Notes under the pieces: generated by a model
What the model saw: the letters and a program-made list of their open reading frames with translations, nothing else
Databases searched by the model: none
What the model was told of the DNA's origin: nothing
Assembly (NCBI RefSeq): GCF_003119115.1
Contig: NZ_CP022363.1
Coordinates: 497,001 to 561,000 of the forward strand
Direction: 5' to 3'
Length of the DNA stretch: 64,000 bases
Source of the DNA: Azospirillum sp. TSH58
GTDB taxonomy: Bacteria; Pseudomonadota; Alphaproteobacteria; Azospirillales; Azospirillaceae
Shown here: piece after piece, positions 1 through 8,219 of the stretch
Layout: each line of letters opens with the position of its first letter
Numbering within the stretch: position 1 is the stretch's first letter
Position numbers and translations under genes: made by a program

Positions 1-2298
1 TACGCGCCGGTCGGCACGCACGAGACGCTGCTGGCCTATCTGGTCCGTCGCCTGCTGGAGAACGGGGCCAACAGCTCCTTCGTCAACCGCATCGCCGACC
101 CGGCGGTCCCGGTCGACGAGCTGGTCGCCGATCCCGTCGCGGTCGCCAAGGCCATCGCCCCGCTGGGCGCGCCGCACGCGCTGATCGCCCTGCCGCGGAA
201 CCTCTACGCGCCGGAGCGGGCCAACTCCGCCGGCATCGACCTGTCGGACGAGACGGAGCTGGCCAGCCTGTCGGCCGCCCTGTCGGCGAGCGCCGCGATG
301 ACCTGGACCGCCGCGCCGCTGCTGGCGGACGGGGAGCGGACGGGGCAGGCCCAGCCGGTGCGCAACCCCGCCGACCGCCGCGACGTGGTCGGCTCGGTGA
401 CCGAGGCCAGCGAGGCCCTGGTGGCGGAGACCTTCGGCCACGCCGTCGCCGCGGCACCCGCCTGGGCCACCACCCCGCCGGAGGAGCGCGCCGCCTGCCT
501 GTTCCGCGCCGCCGACGCCATGCAGGAGCGGATGCCGACCCTGCTCGGCCTGATCGTCCGCGAGGCCGGCAAGTCGCTGCCCAACGCCATCGCCGAGGTG
601 CGGGAGGCCATCGACTTCCTGCGCTACTACGGGGCGCAGGTGCGCGACCGCTTCGACAACGCCACCCATCGCCCGCTGGGGCCGGTGGTCTGCATCAGCC
701 CGTGGAACTTCCCTCTCGCCATCTTCTCCGGCCAGATCGCCGCGGCGCTGGCCGCCGGCAACCCGGTGCTGGCGAAGCCGGCCGAGGAAACCCCGCTGAT
801 CGCCGCCGAGGCCGTGCGCATCCTGCACGCGGCGGGCATCCCCGCCGGGGCGCTCCAGCTTCTGCCCGGCGCGGGCGAGGTCGGCGCCGCCCTGGTCGGG
901 CACGAGGCGGTGCGCGGCGTGATGTTCACCGGCTCCACCGAGGTGGCGCGGCTGATCCAGCGCCAGCTCGCCGGGCGCCTGCTGCCGGACGGCGCGCCGA
1001 TCCCGCTGATCGCCGAGACCGGCGGCCAGAACGCCATGATCGTCGACAGCTCCGCGCTGGCCGAGCAGGTGGTGGGCGACGTGATCGCGTCGGCCTTCGA
1101 CAGCGCCGGCCAGCGCTGCTCCGCCCTGCGCATCCTCTGCCTGCAGGAGGACGTGGCCGACCGCACGCTCGCCATGCTGAAGGGCGCCATGCGCGAGCTG
1201 CGCATCGGCAACCCGGACCGGCTGGCCGTCGATGTCGGCCCGGTCATCAGCGATGAGGCCCGCGCCACCATCGCCGGCCACATCGAAGCGATGCGCGCCA
1301 AGGGCCGCAATGTGGAGTTCCTGCCGCTGCCCGCCGAGACGGCGGAGGGCACCTTCGTCGCCCCGACCGTGATCGAGATCGGCGGCATCCATGAGCTTGA
1401 GCGGGAGGTCTTCGGCCCGGTCCTGCACGTCGTCCGCTTCCACCGCGACGATCTGGACGCCCTGGTCGACTCCATCAACGCGACGGGCTACGGCCTCACC
1501 TTCGGCCTGCACACCCGCATCGACGCGACCATCGAGCGGGTGACCGCGCGGATCGGCGCGGGCAACGTCTACGTCAACCGCAACACCATCGGCGCGGTGG
1601 TCGGGGTGCAGCCCTTCGGCGGCCACGGCCTGTCGGGCACCGGCCCCAAGGCGGGCGGTCCGCTCTACCTCTCCCGCCTGCTGAGCCGCCGTCCCAAGGG
1701 CTGGCTGGAGTTCCGCGGGCCGGACGCGGCGCGCGCGGCGGGGCAGGCCTATGGCGAGTGGCTGCGCGCCAAGGGCTTCACGGCGGAGGCGTCGCGCTGC
1801 GCCGGCTATGCGGCGCGCAGCGCCATCGGCGGCGGCGCGGAGCTGAACGGCCCGGTGGGCGAGCGCAACCTCTATGAGCTGCACGGGCGGGGCCGCGTCC
1901 TGCTGCTGCCGCAGACGCGGACGGGCCTGCTGCTCCAGCTCGGCGCGGTCCTGGCGACGGGCAACAGCGCCGCGGTGGACGCCCCGCCGGAGCTGGCCGA
2001 GCTGCTGCGCGGCCTGCCGCCGGCCCTGGCCGCGCGGGTGCGGACGACGGCGGATTGGCGGGACGTCGGGCCGCTCGCCGCGGTTCTGGTGGAGGGCGAC
2101 CGCGAGCGCGTGACCGCCATCAACCGGCGCGTCGCGGAGCTTCCCGGCCCGATCCTGCTGGTGCAGGCGGCGAGCGCCGAGGCGCTGGCGGCGGGACGGG
2201 GCGAAGGCTACGACCTCGACCTGCTGCTGAACGAGCGGTCGATCAGCGTCAACACCGCGGCGGCCGGCGGCAACGCCAGCCTCGTCGCGATGAGCTGA
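1..2298 (+). CDS. putA: PutA, bifunctional proline dehydrogenase / glutamate semialdehyde dehydrogenase (3' part)
   Basis: The reading frame is open from the first base and 765 residues are visible; the N-terminal part (DNA-binding or start of the proline dehydrogenase barrel) lies outside the window. The first 100 residues match the end of the proline dehydrogenase barrel of PutA (a YAPVGTHETLLAYLVRRL stretch). The rest is an aldehyde dehydrogenase with the SPWNFPLAI cofactor-binding segment, catalytic Glu in AETGGQN (visible residue 339) and catalytic Cys in SAGQRCSALR (residue 373). The last roughly 200 residues form the extra C-terminal domain of long PutA proteins. The enzyme oxidises proline to glutamate at the membrane, feeding FAD electrons into the respiratory chain and reducing NAD. 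An ATG in mid-sequence (298) is not the start, because homology continues upstream of it. Confidence 0.95.
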   Translation, partial: YAPVGTHETLLAYLVRRLLENGANSSFVNRIADPAVPVDELVADPVAVAKAIAPLGAPHALIALPRNLYAPERANSAGIDLSDETELASLSAALSASAAMTWTAAPLLADGERTGQAQPVRNPADRRDVVGSVTEASEALVAETFGHAVAAAPAWATTPPEERAACLFRAADAMQERMPTLLGLIVREAGKSLPNAIAEVREAIDFLRYYGAQVRDRFDNATHRPLGPVVCISPWNFPLAIFSGQIAAALAAGNPVLAKPAEETPLIAAEAVRILHAAGIPAGALQLLPGAGEVGAALVGHEAVRGVMFTGSTEVARLIQRQLAGRLLPDGAPIPLIAETGGQNAMIVDSSALAEQVVGDVIASAFDSAGQRCSALRILCLQEDVADRTLAMLKGAMRELRIGNPDRLAVDVGPVISDEARATIAGHIEAMRAKGRNVEFLPLPAETAEGTFVAPTVIEIGGIHELEREVFGPVLHVVRFHRDDLDALVDSINATGYGLTFGLHTRIDATIERVTARIGAGNVYVNRNTIGAVVGVQPFGGHGLSGTGPKAGGPLYLSRLLSRRPKGWLEFRGPDAARAAGQAYGEWLRAKGFTAEASRCAGYAARSAIGGGAELNGPVGERNLYELHGRGRVLLLPQTRTGLLLQLGAVLATGNSAAVDAPPELAELLRGLPPALAARVRTTADWRDVGPLAAVLVEGDRERVTAINRRVAELPGPILLVQAASAEALAAGRGEGYDLDLLLNERSISVNTAAAGGNASLVAMS

Positions 2299-2320
2299 CG
2301 GGGCGAAAAGGACGGGCTGC

Positions 2321-2346
2321 GGGGTGGGCGGTACGCCGCCTACCCC
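2321..2346. terminator. Convergent hairpin after putA
   Basis: An 11-bp stem (GGGGTGGGCGG / CCGCCTACCCC, one G:T pair) with a 4-nt loop lies between the stop of putA and the stop codon of the convergent small gene, overlapping the latter. There is no T-run, so Rho-independent termination is only suggested by position. Confidence 0.4.
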
Positions 2347-2528
2347 CCAACCTCCCGTTCGATCACCAGTTCCTCGTCGTCGATGCGCAGGAAGGACCCG
2401 ACCTCCAGGTCACCACGCGCGATGGCATCGTTGATGATGATCTGCGCTTCCGCGAGTGTGATCGTCCGGTCATCAAAGAAAACCGGCCCGTCGGCGTGAC
2501 GGATGATCCTGAACGTTGCGGTGGTCAT
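2340..2528 (-). CDS. Hypothetical protein, 62 aa
   Basis: I do not recognise this family. The start at 2528 (MTTATFRIIRHADG) is chosen because GGAG sits about 8 nt upstream; the frame remains open for 17 more codons but without a ribosome binding site. The product is small, acidic and soluble, begins with a beta-strand-like segment, has a helical middle (ITLAEAQIIINDAIARGD) and ends in charged residues. It is transcribed towards putA and could be a short single-domain regulator or a stand-alone accessory protein. No motif permits a functional call. Confidence 0.6.
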   Translation of the reverse strand: MTTATFRIIRHADGPVFFDDRTITLAEAQIIINDAIARGDLEVGSFLRIDDEELVIEREVGG

Positions 2529-2739
2529 CCGGCTATTCTCCTTCGGCAATGCCCTTTTGATAACCGATGCGCGGCGCATTCGTCGCGACCCCGCCGATGC
2601 TCCCGCACCGGAGCGGCCATGGACCGAAACGCAAGGTGCGTCAATGACCGGAATGTTCTATTTGCGGATAGTTGACCGGACGCGAACCAACGGGTAGCCA
2701 AGAGGTTTGGGGGCACCGCAGCGCAGGAGGATCATCAGG

Positions 2740-3780
2740 GTGAAAGACGACGCCGAACTCATCCGCCATCCGTTTTCCGAACCGCCGGACAATGGAACGG
2801 TCCGGGAGGTGGCGCCGAGTGTGCTGTGGCTGCGCCTGCCGCTGCCCTACGCGCTGGACCACGTCAACCTCTACCTCTTCGAGGAAGGGGACGGCTGGGC
2901 GCTGTTCGACACCGGGCTGGGCGACGACGTCAGCCGCGAGTGCTGGGACCGGCTGCTGCGCGGCGCGCTGGGCGGCAAGCCGATCGTCCGGCTGGTGGTC
3001 AGCCATTTCCACCCCGACCATGTCGGTCTGGCCGGCTGGCTGCACGAGCGTTTCGCCCCGCCGCTGCACATGACGCAGAGCGAGTATTTCTACGCCAAGC
3101 TTCTGCAACAGGGGCGTGATCCCCAGACGCTGGAGGCGCAGGACGCCTTCTACCAGTCCGGGGGCCTGTCGCCCGACGAGATCCAGCAGATGCTGAAGCG
3201 CGGCCTCAGCTACCTCAACCGCACGACCGGGCTGGCCCCCAGCTTCGAGCGGATGATCCCCGGCCAGACCATGCGGCTGGGCGGGCGCGACTGGCGCATC
3301 CTGACCGGCGGCGGCCATTCGCCGGAGCAGGCGATGCTCTATTGCGCCGCCGACCGGCTGTTCCTGGCCGCCGATCAGGTCATCGCCCGCATTTCCCCCA
3401 ACGTCAGCGTCTCGGCGATGCAGCCCAAGGCCGACCCGCTGGGGCTCTACCTGTCGTCGCTGGCGGCGATCCGCGAGGAGGTGGCGGCGGACTCGCTGGT
3501 CCTGTCCGGCCATCGGCTGCCCTTCTACGGGCTGGACCACCGCACCCGCGCGCTGGAAGCCCACCACGCCGACCGCTGCGCGCAGATCGCCGAGGCCTGC
3601 CGCGCCAAGCCGCTGAGCTGCAAGGAACTGGTGCCGGTGCTGTTCCGCCGGGCGCTGGATTCCCACCAGCTGAGCTTCGCCTTCGGCGAGGCGCTGGCCC
3701 ACCTGAACCACATGGTCGGGCGCGGGGAGCTGCGCACCGAGACGCGCGCCGACGGTGTTCTGGCCTACCACAGCGCCTAA
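2740..3780 (+). CDS. MBL-fold metallo-hydrolase
   Basis: 346 residues starting at GTG 2740, which has a perfect AGGAGG 9 nt upstream; the TTG at 2707 lacks one. The metallo-beta-lactamase zinc motif HFHPDH is at residues 89-94, preceded by the GWALFDTGLGDD strand-turn and followed by a GGGHSPEQAMLY metal-ligand segment and a DQVIARISPNVS segment. A C-terminal helical winged-helix-like region (about residues 260-330) is typical of the RNase Z/LACTB2-related hydrolases often annotated as MBL-fold hydrolases acting on thioesters or other small molecules. The substrate cannot be deduced. The gene appears monocistronic; a 10-bp-arm hairpin begins at its stop codon. Confidence 0.85.
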   Translation: MKDDAELIRHPFSEPPDNGTVREVAPSVLWLRLPLPYALDHVNLYLFEEGDGWALFDTGLGDDVSRECWDRLLRGALGGKPIVRLVVSHFHPDHVGLAGWLHERFAPPLHMTQSEYFYAKLLQQGRDPQTLEAQDAFYQSGGLSPDEIQQMLKRGLSYLNRTTGLAPSFERMIPGQTMRLGGRDWRILTGGGHSPEQAMLYCAADRLFLAADQVIARISPNVSVSAMQPKADPLGLYLSSLAAIREEVAADSLVLSGHRLPFYGLDHRTRALEAHHADRCAQIAEACRAKPLSCKELVPVLFRRALDSHQLSFAFGEALAHLNHMVGRGELRTETRADGVLAYHSA

Positions 3781-3887
3781 AGCGAACATCCGTTCGCTTT
3801 AGACTCACATCGCCTCACTCGCCGGCGGGCTTCGGCCGCATGTGCGGCCGGGACCGCCATCGCGGTCCAAAGCGGATTGCAATCCGC
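3778..3887. repeat. Array of four successive palindromes
   Basis: Four near-perfect dyads stand within 110 bp between two convergent genes: TAAAGCGAAC / GTTCGCTTTA (3778-3801, 4-nt loop, overlapping the stop codon), CGGCCGCA / TGCGGCCG (3833-3850), GGACCGC / GCGGTCC (3851-3868), and the perfect 16-mer GCGGATTGCAATCCGC (3872-3887). The first could terminate both genes. The whole looks like a composite repetitive palindromic element rather than one terminator. Confidence 0.7.
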
Positions 3888-3908
3888 ATTAACCGCGCCG
3901 GAGCCGCC

Positions 3909-4616
3909 TCACCGGCAGACGCGGTACGGCCCCATGTCGAGGTGGAAGTGGTCGCGGTGGGCCTCGTTGTAGTCGGGGCCCAGCACCGCGCGGAAGACGT
4001 CGCAGGCGCCGTCGCGCACCTCGCGCAGGAAGGCGCCCTTCCGCCCGTCCTGCGATGTCCAGTCGCCGGGCAGGGCGATGCTGGTCCCGTCGGCCAGCGT
4101 GAATCCGGCGATGTCGAGGGCGTTGGCGGTGGCGTGCTCGCTGCGGCGCCCCTCCGCCCGGCCATAGACGTTGCGGCAGGCGTAGCTTCCCAGATGCCGC
4201 ACCCGCGTCACGCGCTGGCCGAAATGCCGCTGCGCCGCGGGCTGGAGCGTGTGCGTCTCGAACAGCATCCAGGCGGCGGCGAGCGGGCAGGTGACGGTGA
4301 AGCCGCTGTTGAAGGCCACCGCTGAGCGGCTGACCTGCACCGCGTCGGTCAGGCCGCAACCCTCGCCCGATTGCCGGTCCGTCACCGGACTGAAACGCAG
4401 GCCCGCGGCGCCCAGGACGGCGTGGCACTGCCGGGGCGCGCCCTCCAGCCGGGACAGCTTGAGGCGGGTCAGCAGGTTCGGCACATCCCCGATGTCCAGC
4501 GGGGCCCAGGGATCATAGCGGGGCGGAACCGTCACCACGCCCGTGCCCACCATCGCCGCTCCGCCCAGGGCGGCGAGAAGCAGAAGCGCCGCCGTCCAGC
4601 GGAAGAACCGTCCCAT
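3909..4616 (-). CDS. Extensin-like C-terminal domain protein (peptidase M15-like fold)
   Basis: 235 residues. An N-terminal membrane anchor or uncleaved signal (residues 6-27, LLLLAALGGAAMVGTGVV) is followed by the domain called extensin-like C-terminal in bacterial genomes. The metal-binding pattern of the D,D-carboxypeptidase/M15 fold is visible: SEHATANALDIAGF in the middle and HRDHFHLDMG near the end, with Cys pairs likely to form disulfides. This suggests a periplasmic, membrane-tethered cell-wall enzyme or binding protein; activity is not proven for the family. It is convergent with the MBL gene and separated from it by the palindrome array. Confidence 0.8.
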   Translation of the reverse strand: MGRFFRWTAALLLLAALGGAAMVGTGVVTVPPRYDPWAPLDIGDVPNLLTRLKLSRLEGAPRQCHAVLGAAGLRFSPVTDRQSGEGCGLTDAVQVSRSAVAFNSGFTVTCPLAAAWMLFETHTLQPAAQRHFGQRVTRVRHLGSYACRNVYGRAEGRRSEHATANALDIAGFTLADGTSIALPGDWTSQDGRKGAFLREVRDGACDVFRAVLGPDYNEAHRDHFHLDMGPYRVCR

Positions 4617-4833
4617 GCGTCTGCCGTCTCTCCCCGTTGCGGTGCCGCAGGCTGAACGCTTGGCACGGGCGCGCGGCTCCCCCGGAACGTATTCCCCCTA
4701 ATTGCTTATGAACCGGCGCTGGGGGCGGACTGTTGTCCAAGCGGCGGTTCATCCGTTCGTGCAATTGGACGGAGCGTGACTTCCATGCCACAGTTCAAGC
4801 ATTACCCTTCGTCACGTGGTGAGGGAGAGGCCC

Positions 4834-5136
4834 ATGTCCGATGCTCACGATGAAGTCTTGGCCATGCAGGGCCGGACCGAACGCGCGAATTCCACCATCC
4901 CGCTCACCGCTTCCTCCGCGCTGGCCTCCGCCGCGGCGCTGTTCCGGAAGATCGAGACGCCCCCGCCTCCCCCCGCCGAGGAGTGGATCGTCGGCGACGC
5001 CGGAGCCTTCGGCATCGGCGCCTACGGCCGCCTGCCGACCGCGGCGCCGGCGGCGTCGGTGGCGCCGGAGCTGCTGGCGCGGCGGGAGTTGGCGGCACGG
5101 CTCGACGGCGGGATGGCCGAGGACACCGCCGGCTGA
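4834..5136 (+). CDS. Hypothetical protein, 100 aa
   Basis: Start at ATG 4834 with a GGGAGAGG-like ribosome binding site just upstream. The sequence is Ala/Pro-rich, with a PPPPPAEEW proline run near residue 50 and no membrane segment; it looks largely disordered. The stop codon lies inside a 16-bp tandem repeat. No family is recognised and the gene could be lineage-specific. Confidence 0.45.
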   Translation: MSDAHDEVLAMQGRTERANSTIPLTASSALASAAALFRKIETPPPPPAEEWIVGDAGAFGIGAYGRLPTAAPAASVAPELLARRELAARLDGGMAEDTAG

Positions 5137-5170
5137 GGAAACGGCAGACTGAGGAAACGGCAGACTGAGG
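5133..5170. repeat. 16-bp tandem repeat, 2.4 copies
   Basis: CTGAGGAAACGGCAGA occurs at 5133-5148 and 5149-5164, with CTGAGG continuing to 5170. Each copy supplies a TGA, so the upstream gene stops in the first copy. Confidence 0.8.
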
Positions 5171-5183
5171 CGCAAGCGTCGGC

Positions 5184-5615
5184 TCAGCCGTCCTTGCGGT
5201 AGAGGTCCACCAGCGCCGTGAGGACGGCGGGATCGTCGTAGCGGCCCAGGAACAGGTCGCCGATGGCCCGGCGCAGCAGGATGCTGATCCGGGCGCGGGC
5301 GCGGCCATGGACGGCGCCCTCCAGCCGGCGGCAGCGGTTGCACAGCAGGCGGACCCGTTCGACGGCCGAGCGGGTGATGCGCAGCGCCTCGACGCTGACC
5401 AGGATGTCGGTGGTGGCGGCGTATTCGGTGGCCTCCGGCCAGGGGACGCGGCGGCCGCGAGCGTCGCGCCACGTCTCGTCCGCCCCGTCGTACCAGCGCC
5501 CGTCGGGCAGGCAGCGCACGACGACCCCGTCGGGCCGCCCGCAGCAGCGGCAGCGCAGGTTTCCCGAGGTCTCCCCCACACGCACCGGGTCGAGATAGGG
5601 CGCGCGGATCTGCAT
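5184..5615 (-). CDS. Hypothetical protein with two CxxC pairs, 143 aa
   Basis: The start at 5615 (MQIRAPYLDP) is preferred because GGAG lies about 5 nt upstream; in-frame ATGs at 5660 and 5714 lack a clear site. Two cysteine pairs (LRCRCCGRP near residue 22 and LLCNRCRR near residue 92) could bind one zinc ion. The C-terminal half is helical and Arg-rich. The family is not recognised. A small zinc-ribbon regulator or nucleic-acid-binding protein is possible, but there is no direct evidence. Confidence 0.55.
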   Translation of the reverse strand: MQIRAPYLDPVRVGETSGNLRCRCCGRPDGVVVRCLPDGRWYDGADETWRDARGRRVPWPEATEYAATTDILVSVEALRITRSAVERVRLLCNRCRRLEGAVHGRARARISILLRRAIGDLFLGRYDDPAVLTALVDLYRKDG

Positions 5616-5754
5616 CCGGCTCCCGGCGCGTGTCTGCCTGCCCCGCATCGGCTGTCCCATTCCCTGGCTTGAGATCCCCGTCCGGGGAGAAGTCCCCGGC
5701 GGGACGGGGACCATGACACGGAACGGCCGGTTCCGCGCGTGACTTCTGCGCGGA

Positions 5755-6090
5755 TCAGGCCGCGAAGGGCATCAGGAACAGCGTGACTGAGGCCAGCGTG
5801 AAAGCGGCCATGGAGCGGCGCCCCACGGCGACGGCGGCCTCGTCCTGCCCGCTCTCCTCCAGGCGCAGCGCCAGGAAGCCCTGGGCCATGCCCGACGCGA
5901 AGGTGATGATGTGGATGATCGCGAGGCCGGGCAGCGCGTCCAGCCCCAGCAGCAGGGTGACCGCGCCCAGCACCATGCCGTTGAAGGCGGCCTGCCGCAG
6001 GATCGGTTCCCAATGCTCGCGGGCGATGAAGGTTTCGACCATGTCCAGCGGATGGCCGTTCCGCTCGTCCGGATCGGTGTACAGGCTCAT
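5755..6090 (-). CDS. Small integral membrane protein, 111 aa
   Basis: Start at 6090 with GGAG 8 nt upstream. After a soluble N-terminus, two to three hydrophobic segments are visible: about residues 34-51 (AAFNGMVLGAVTLLLGL), 56-73 (GLAIIHIITFASGMAQGF) and 95-110 (AAFTLASVTLFLMPFA). It follows the anti-sigma gene on the same strand by 58 nt, so it may belong to that operon. The function is unknown; co-transcription with a stress sigma factor is the only clue. Confidence 0.6.
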   Translation of the reverse strand: MSLYTDPDERNGHPLDMVETFIAREHWEPILRQAAFNGMVLGAVTLLLGLDALPGLAIIHIITFASGMAQGFLALRLEESGQDEAAVAVGRRSMAAFTLASVTLFLMPFAA

Positions 6091-6148
6091 GGCTGGGCTC
6101 CACAGGCTGGTGGGGCTCCGCCCGACAAGGTTTCCGGGCGGTGCGGTG

Positions 6149-6967
6149 TCAGGATCGGCGGATGCTGTCCGCCATCTTCTTGGCGACGGTCAGCAGATCG
6201 CCGTCGGCCTTGTTGCCGGTGACGGTGTAGGCGACCAGCCCGGCCCGCCAGTAAACGAGCCGCAGGCTGTCCTGCACGACGGTGTGCAGGGTGCCGTCCT
6301 GCGCCGGGCCTCCGGACGCGACGAACAGGGTCAGCAATTCGCCGTCCGGCTCCCTGTAGAGAAACTGGAGAGCGGTGCCATGGTTCCACGGCACGATGCT
6401 GGCCCGGATCAGGGTCAGTTCGGGACCGATGGCGGGAAGCGCCACCGTCATGCCGCGCCCCTCCGGCAGCGGCACCTGGGCGGTCTGGGCCGGAGCCGGC
6501 GTGGCGTCCATCTGGGGTGGCGACGGCCGCAGCGTGTTGAGCGCGACGGCCTTGGAATGCGCCTCCGCCGCCTCGTCCGCGAAGGCGGGGACGTCGTCGA
6601 CCTCGCCGGCCAGCTGCGGTCCGGCGGCCCCGCCCGACTGCACCCACACGGTCAGGCTCCATCCCCCCATGACCAGCAGCATCGCGGCGGCCAGCGGGGC
6701 GACCCGCCGGGTGAAGCGGTCCATGTCCAGGCGCCAGCGCAGGCGCCCGGCCAGCGTTTCGGTCTCCTGCACCGAAACGGCGGCCATCATGTCCAGGCCG
6801 AGCTTCAGCATCTCCTGCTGGTGCCGGTATTCGTGCAGCTTGGCGGCCAGGGCCGGGTTGGCGGCGAGCTGCGCCTCGAAGGCGGCGCGGCGGGCCGGCT
6901 CCATCTCGCCGTCCATGTAGAGATGCAGGTCGGCGTCCTGGTTGAGGCTGATGGGATCACCGCCCAT
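6149..6967 (-). CDS. Anti-sigma factor, membrane-anchored
   Basis: 272 residues, starting 3 nt after the stop of the ECF sigma gene. The N-terminus (DADLHLYMDGEMEP, helical to residue 65) resembles the anti-sigma domain that holds the cognate sigma factor, but the zinc HxxxCxxC ligands are absent. One membrane helix lies at about residues 89-109 (APLAAAMLLVMGGWSLTVW), leaving a periplasmic domain of about 160 residues. By family analogy it sequesters the sigma factor at the inner membrane until an envelope signal releases it. The signal is not apparent. Confidence 0.8.
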   Translation of the reverse strand: MGGDPISLNQDADLHLYMDGEMEPARRAAFEAQLAANPALAAKLHEYRHQQEMLKLGLDMMAAVSVQETETLAGRLRWRLDMDRFTRRVAPLAAAMLLVMGGWSLTVWVQSGGAAGPQLAGEVDDVPAFADEAAEAHSKAVALNTLRPSPPQMDATPAPAQTAQVPLPEGRGMTVALPAIGPELTLIRASIVPWNHGTALQFLYREPDGELLTLFVASGGPAQDGTLHTVVQDSLRLVYWRAGLVAYTVTGNKADGDLLTVAKKMADSIRRS

Positions 6968-6970
6968 GGC

Positions 6971-7489
6971 TCACCTCACCGCCCGCAGGGCGGTCTGGGC
7001 GCGATCCCGGTGGCCCATCTCCACCCGCAGCGCCTCCCGCCCGCGGGCCAGCCGCGACATCAGCGTGCCGAGCGGGATGTCCAGCTGACGGGCGGCCTCC
7101 TGGTAGCTCATCCCCTCCACGGCGACGAGGGTCAGGACGCGCCGCTGTTCGTCGGGAAGGGTGGAGAAGGCCTCGATGGTCCGCATCAGCTCCACATGGT
7201 CGGGCTGGTTGGGCGGCATCTGCCCGTAGGCCATCGCCTCGATGGCCGAGGCGCCGCGCGCCCGCACCTGCTCCCGCCGCACGCCGTTGACGTGGACGTT
7301 GTGCAGGATGCCGAACAGCCAGGACCGCAGGTCGCCGTTGGGGCGGAAGGTCCGGGATCCGGAGATGGCGCGCACCAGCGTCTCCTGCACGAGATCCTCC
7401 GCATCGTCGCGGTTGCGCGCCAGCGCGAGGGCGTAGCGGCGCAGGGAGCGCAGTTGATTCGACAGTTGATCGCGCAGGCTGAACGTCAC
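6971..7489 (-). CDS. ECF RNA polymerase sigma factor
   Basis: 172 residues. Region 2 is seen in RYALALARNRDDAEDLVQET with LRSWLFGILHN (core binding and -10 recognition). Region 4 is an HTH in LPDEQRRVLTLVAVEGMSYQ with LDIPLGTLMSRLARG (-35 recognition). There is no region 1.1 or 3, so it belongs to the ECF group. It heads an operon with its anti-sigma factor (3-nt gap) and possibly the small membrane protein. Regulation by the adjacent anti-sigma factor and autoregulation are usual in this group. Confidence 0.93.
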   Translation of the reverse strand: MTFSLRDQLSNQLRSLRRYALALARNRDDAEDLVQETLVRAISGSRTFRPNGDLRSWLFGILHNVHVNGVRREQVRARGASAIEAMAYGQMPPNQPDHVELMRTIEAFSTLPDEQRRVLTLVAVEGMSYQEAARQLDIPLGTLMSRLARGREALRVEMGHRDRAQTALRAVR

Positions 7490-7581
7490 GTCTCCACCCC
7501 GTGGACTGGATTTTCCCGAATTCCTGCTCCGTTTTCGTTTCGGGAGGGCCTTTTAATCCCGGGGCGGGACGCTTTCCGCGG

Positions 7582-8043
7582 TCAGTCGTCGTCGCGGTCG
7601 CGGGTCGGCCGGTGCAGCGAGCCGTCGGCGAGGATGATCTCGCTGGCCACCAGCCCGCCCTTGCGGACACGTCCGGTGACGGTGATGGGGGCGCCCGGCT
7701 GGACGCCCTCCGGCAGGAAGCCGCGCATCGTGACATCCGTCCGGCCGCTCCCATCCTGAACGGTCATCCAGGTCACGCCCACCGCGGCGACCGACCCGGA
7801 GACGGTGCCGCCCCCGGCCCGCAGCACCTCGGCGACCGGCTGCGGCGAGGCGGCCTGAACCGTGTGGTGCCGCTCGCCGGCGTCGGCGGGGCCGGACAGC
7901 AGAAGGGCGGCGAAGGCCGCGGCCAGGACGGGGGCGGCCAGGGCGGGAGTGGCGAGAACGGGAGTGGCGAGAACGGGAGTGGCGAGAACGGGAGTGGCGA
8001 GAACGGGAGTGGCGAGAACGGGGAGGGTGGTGGAATGGCGCAT
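7582..8043 (-). CDS. Periplasmic OB-fold protein with VLATP-repeat signal peptide
   Basis: Start at 8043 (MRHSTTL); the frame extends further upstream but only this start yields a signal peptide. Residues 8-32 are five identical copies of VLATP, followed by a hydrophobic core and an ADAGE-type cleavage region near residue 53. The mature part (about 100 residues) is beta-rich (VAAVGVTWMTVQDGSG, then ITVTGRVRKGGLVASEI), the pattern of periplasmic OB-fold domains that bind cations or small ligands. It ends in an Asp/Arg tail. The gene lies upstream of the sigma operon on the same strand, with 92 nt between them, and could be a target of that sigma factor. Confidence 0.7.
   Translation of the reverse strand: MRHSTTLPVLATPVLATPVLATPVLATPVLATPALAAPVLAAAFAALLLSGPADAGERHHTVQAASPQPVAEVLRAGGGTVSGSVAAVGVTWMTVQDGSGRTDVTMRGFLPEGVQPGAPITVTGRVRKGGLVASEIILADGSLHRPTRDRDDD
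7945..8019. repeat. 15-bp in-frame tandem repeat, five perfect copies
   Basis: GGGAGTGGCGAGAAC is repeated five times without a mismatch. In the gene on the minus strand each copy encodes VLATP inside the signal peptide, so gain or loss of a unit changes length by five residues without a frameshift. Confidence 0.95.
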
Positions 8044-8189
8044 GATCCTGTCTCCATCGCAAGGGGCGGGTGGTCCGCCCGGTCGAAAGGGATCATGGCA
8101 AGGCGCGGCTGAGCCTCGCCTGAACGGCGCGTTCAAGCGCGGTTCAGAATGGCCGATCACAATCCGCTTGATCGCCGCGGGACGGCCCA

Positions 8190-8211
8190 TAAATTAGAAA
8201 CACCTTATTTA
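8190..8211. promoter_or_regulatory. Predicted operator of the ArsR-family repressor (site 1)
   Basis: The dyad TAAATTAG-N6-CTTATTTA (7 of 8 arm positions paired) ends 8 nt before the start codon of the ArsR-family gene. The same 8-6-8 architecture with an identical left arm occurs at 13358-13379. This points to autoregulation by occlusion of the start region. Confidence 0.7.
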
Positions 8212-8219
8212 GAGGGCGG

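Noticed and set aside
2503-2697. Small plus-strand frame between the 62-aa gene and the MBL gene
   Set aside because: No good ribosome binding site; it overlaps the start region of the minus-strand gene and shows no protein-like character.
4662-4677. TGGCACG resembling a sigma-54 -24 element
   Set aside because: The -12 position is GCGG instead of TTGC, so the essential second half is missing.
7945-8019. Regular repeats considered as a CRISPR array
   Set aside because: Units are contiguous 15-mers without spacers and encode part of a protein.
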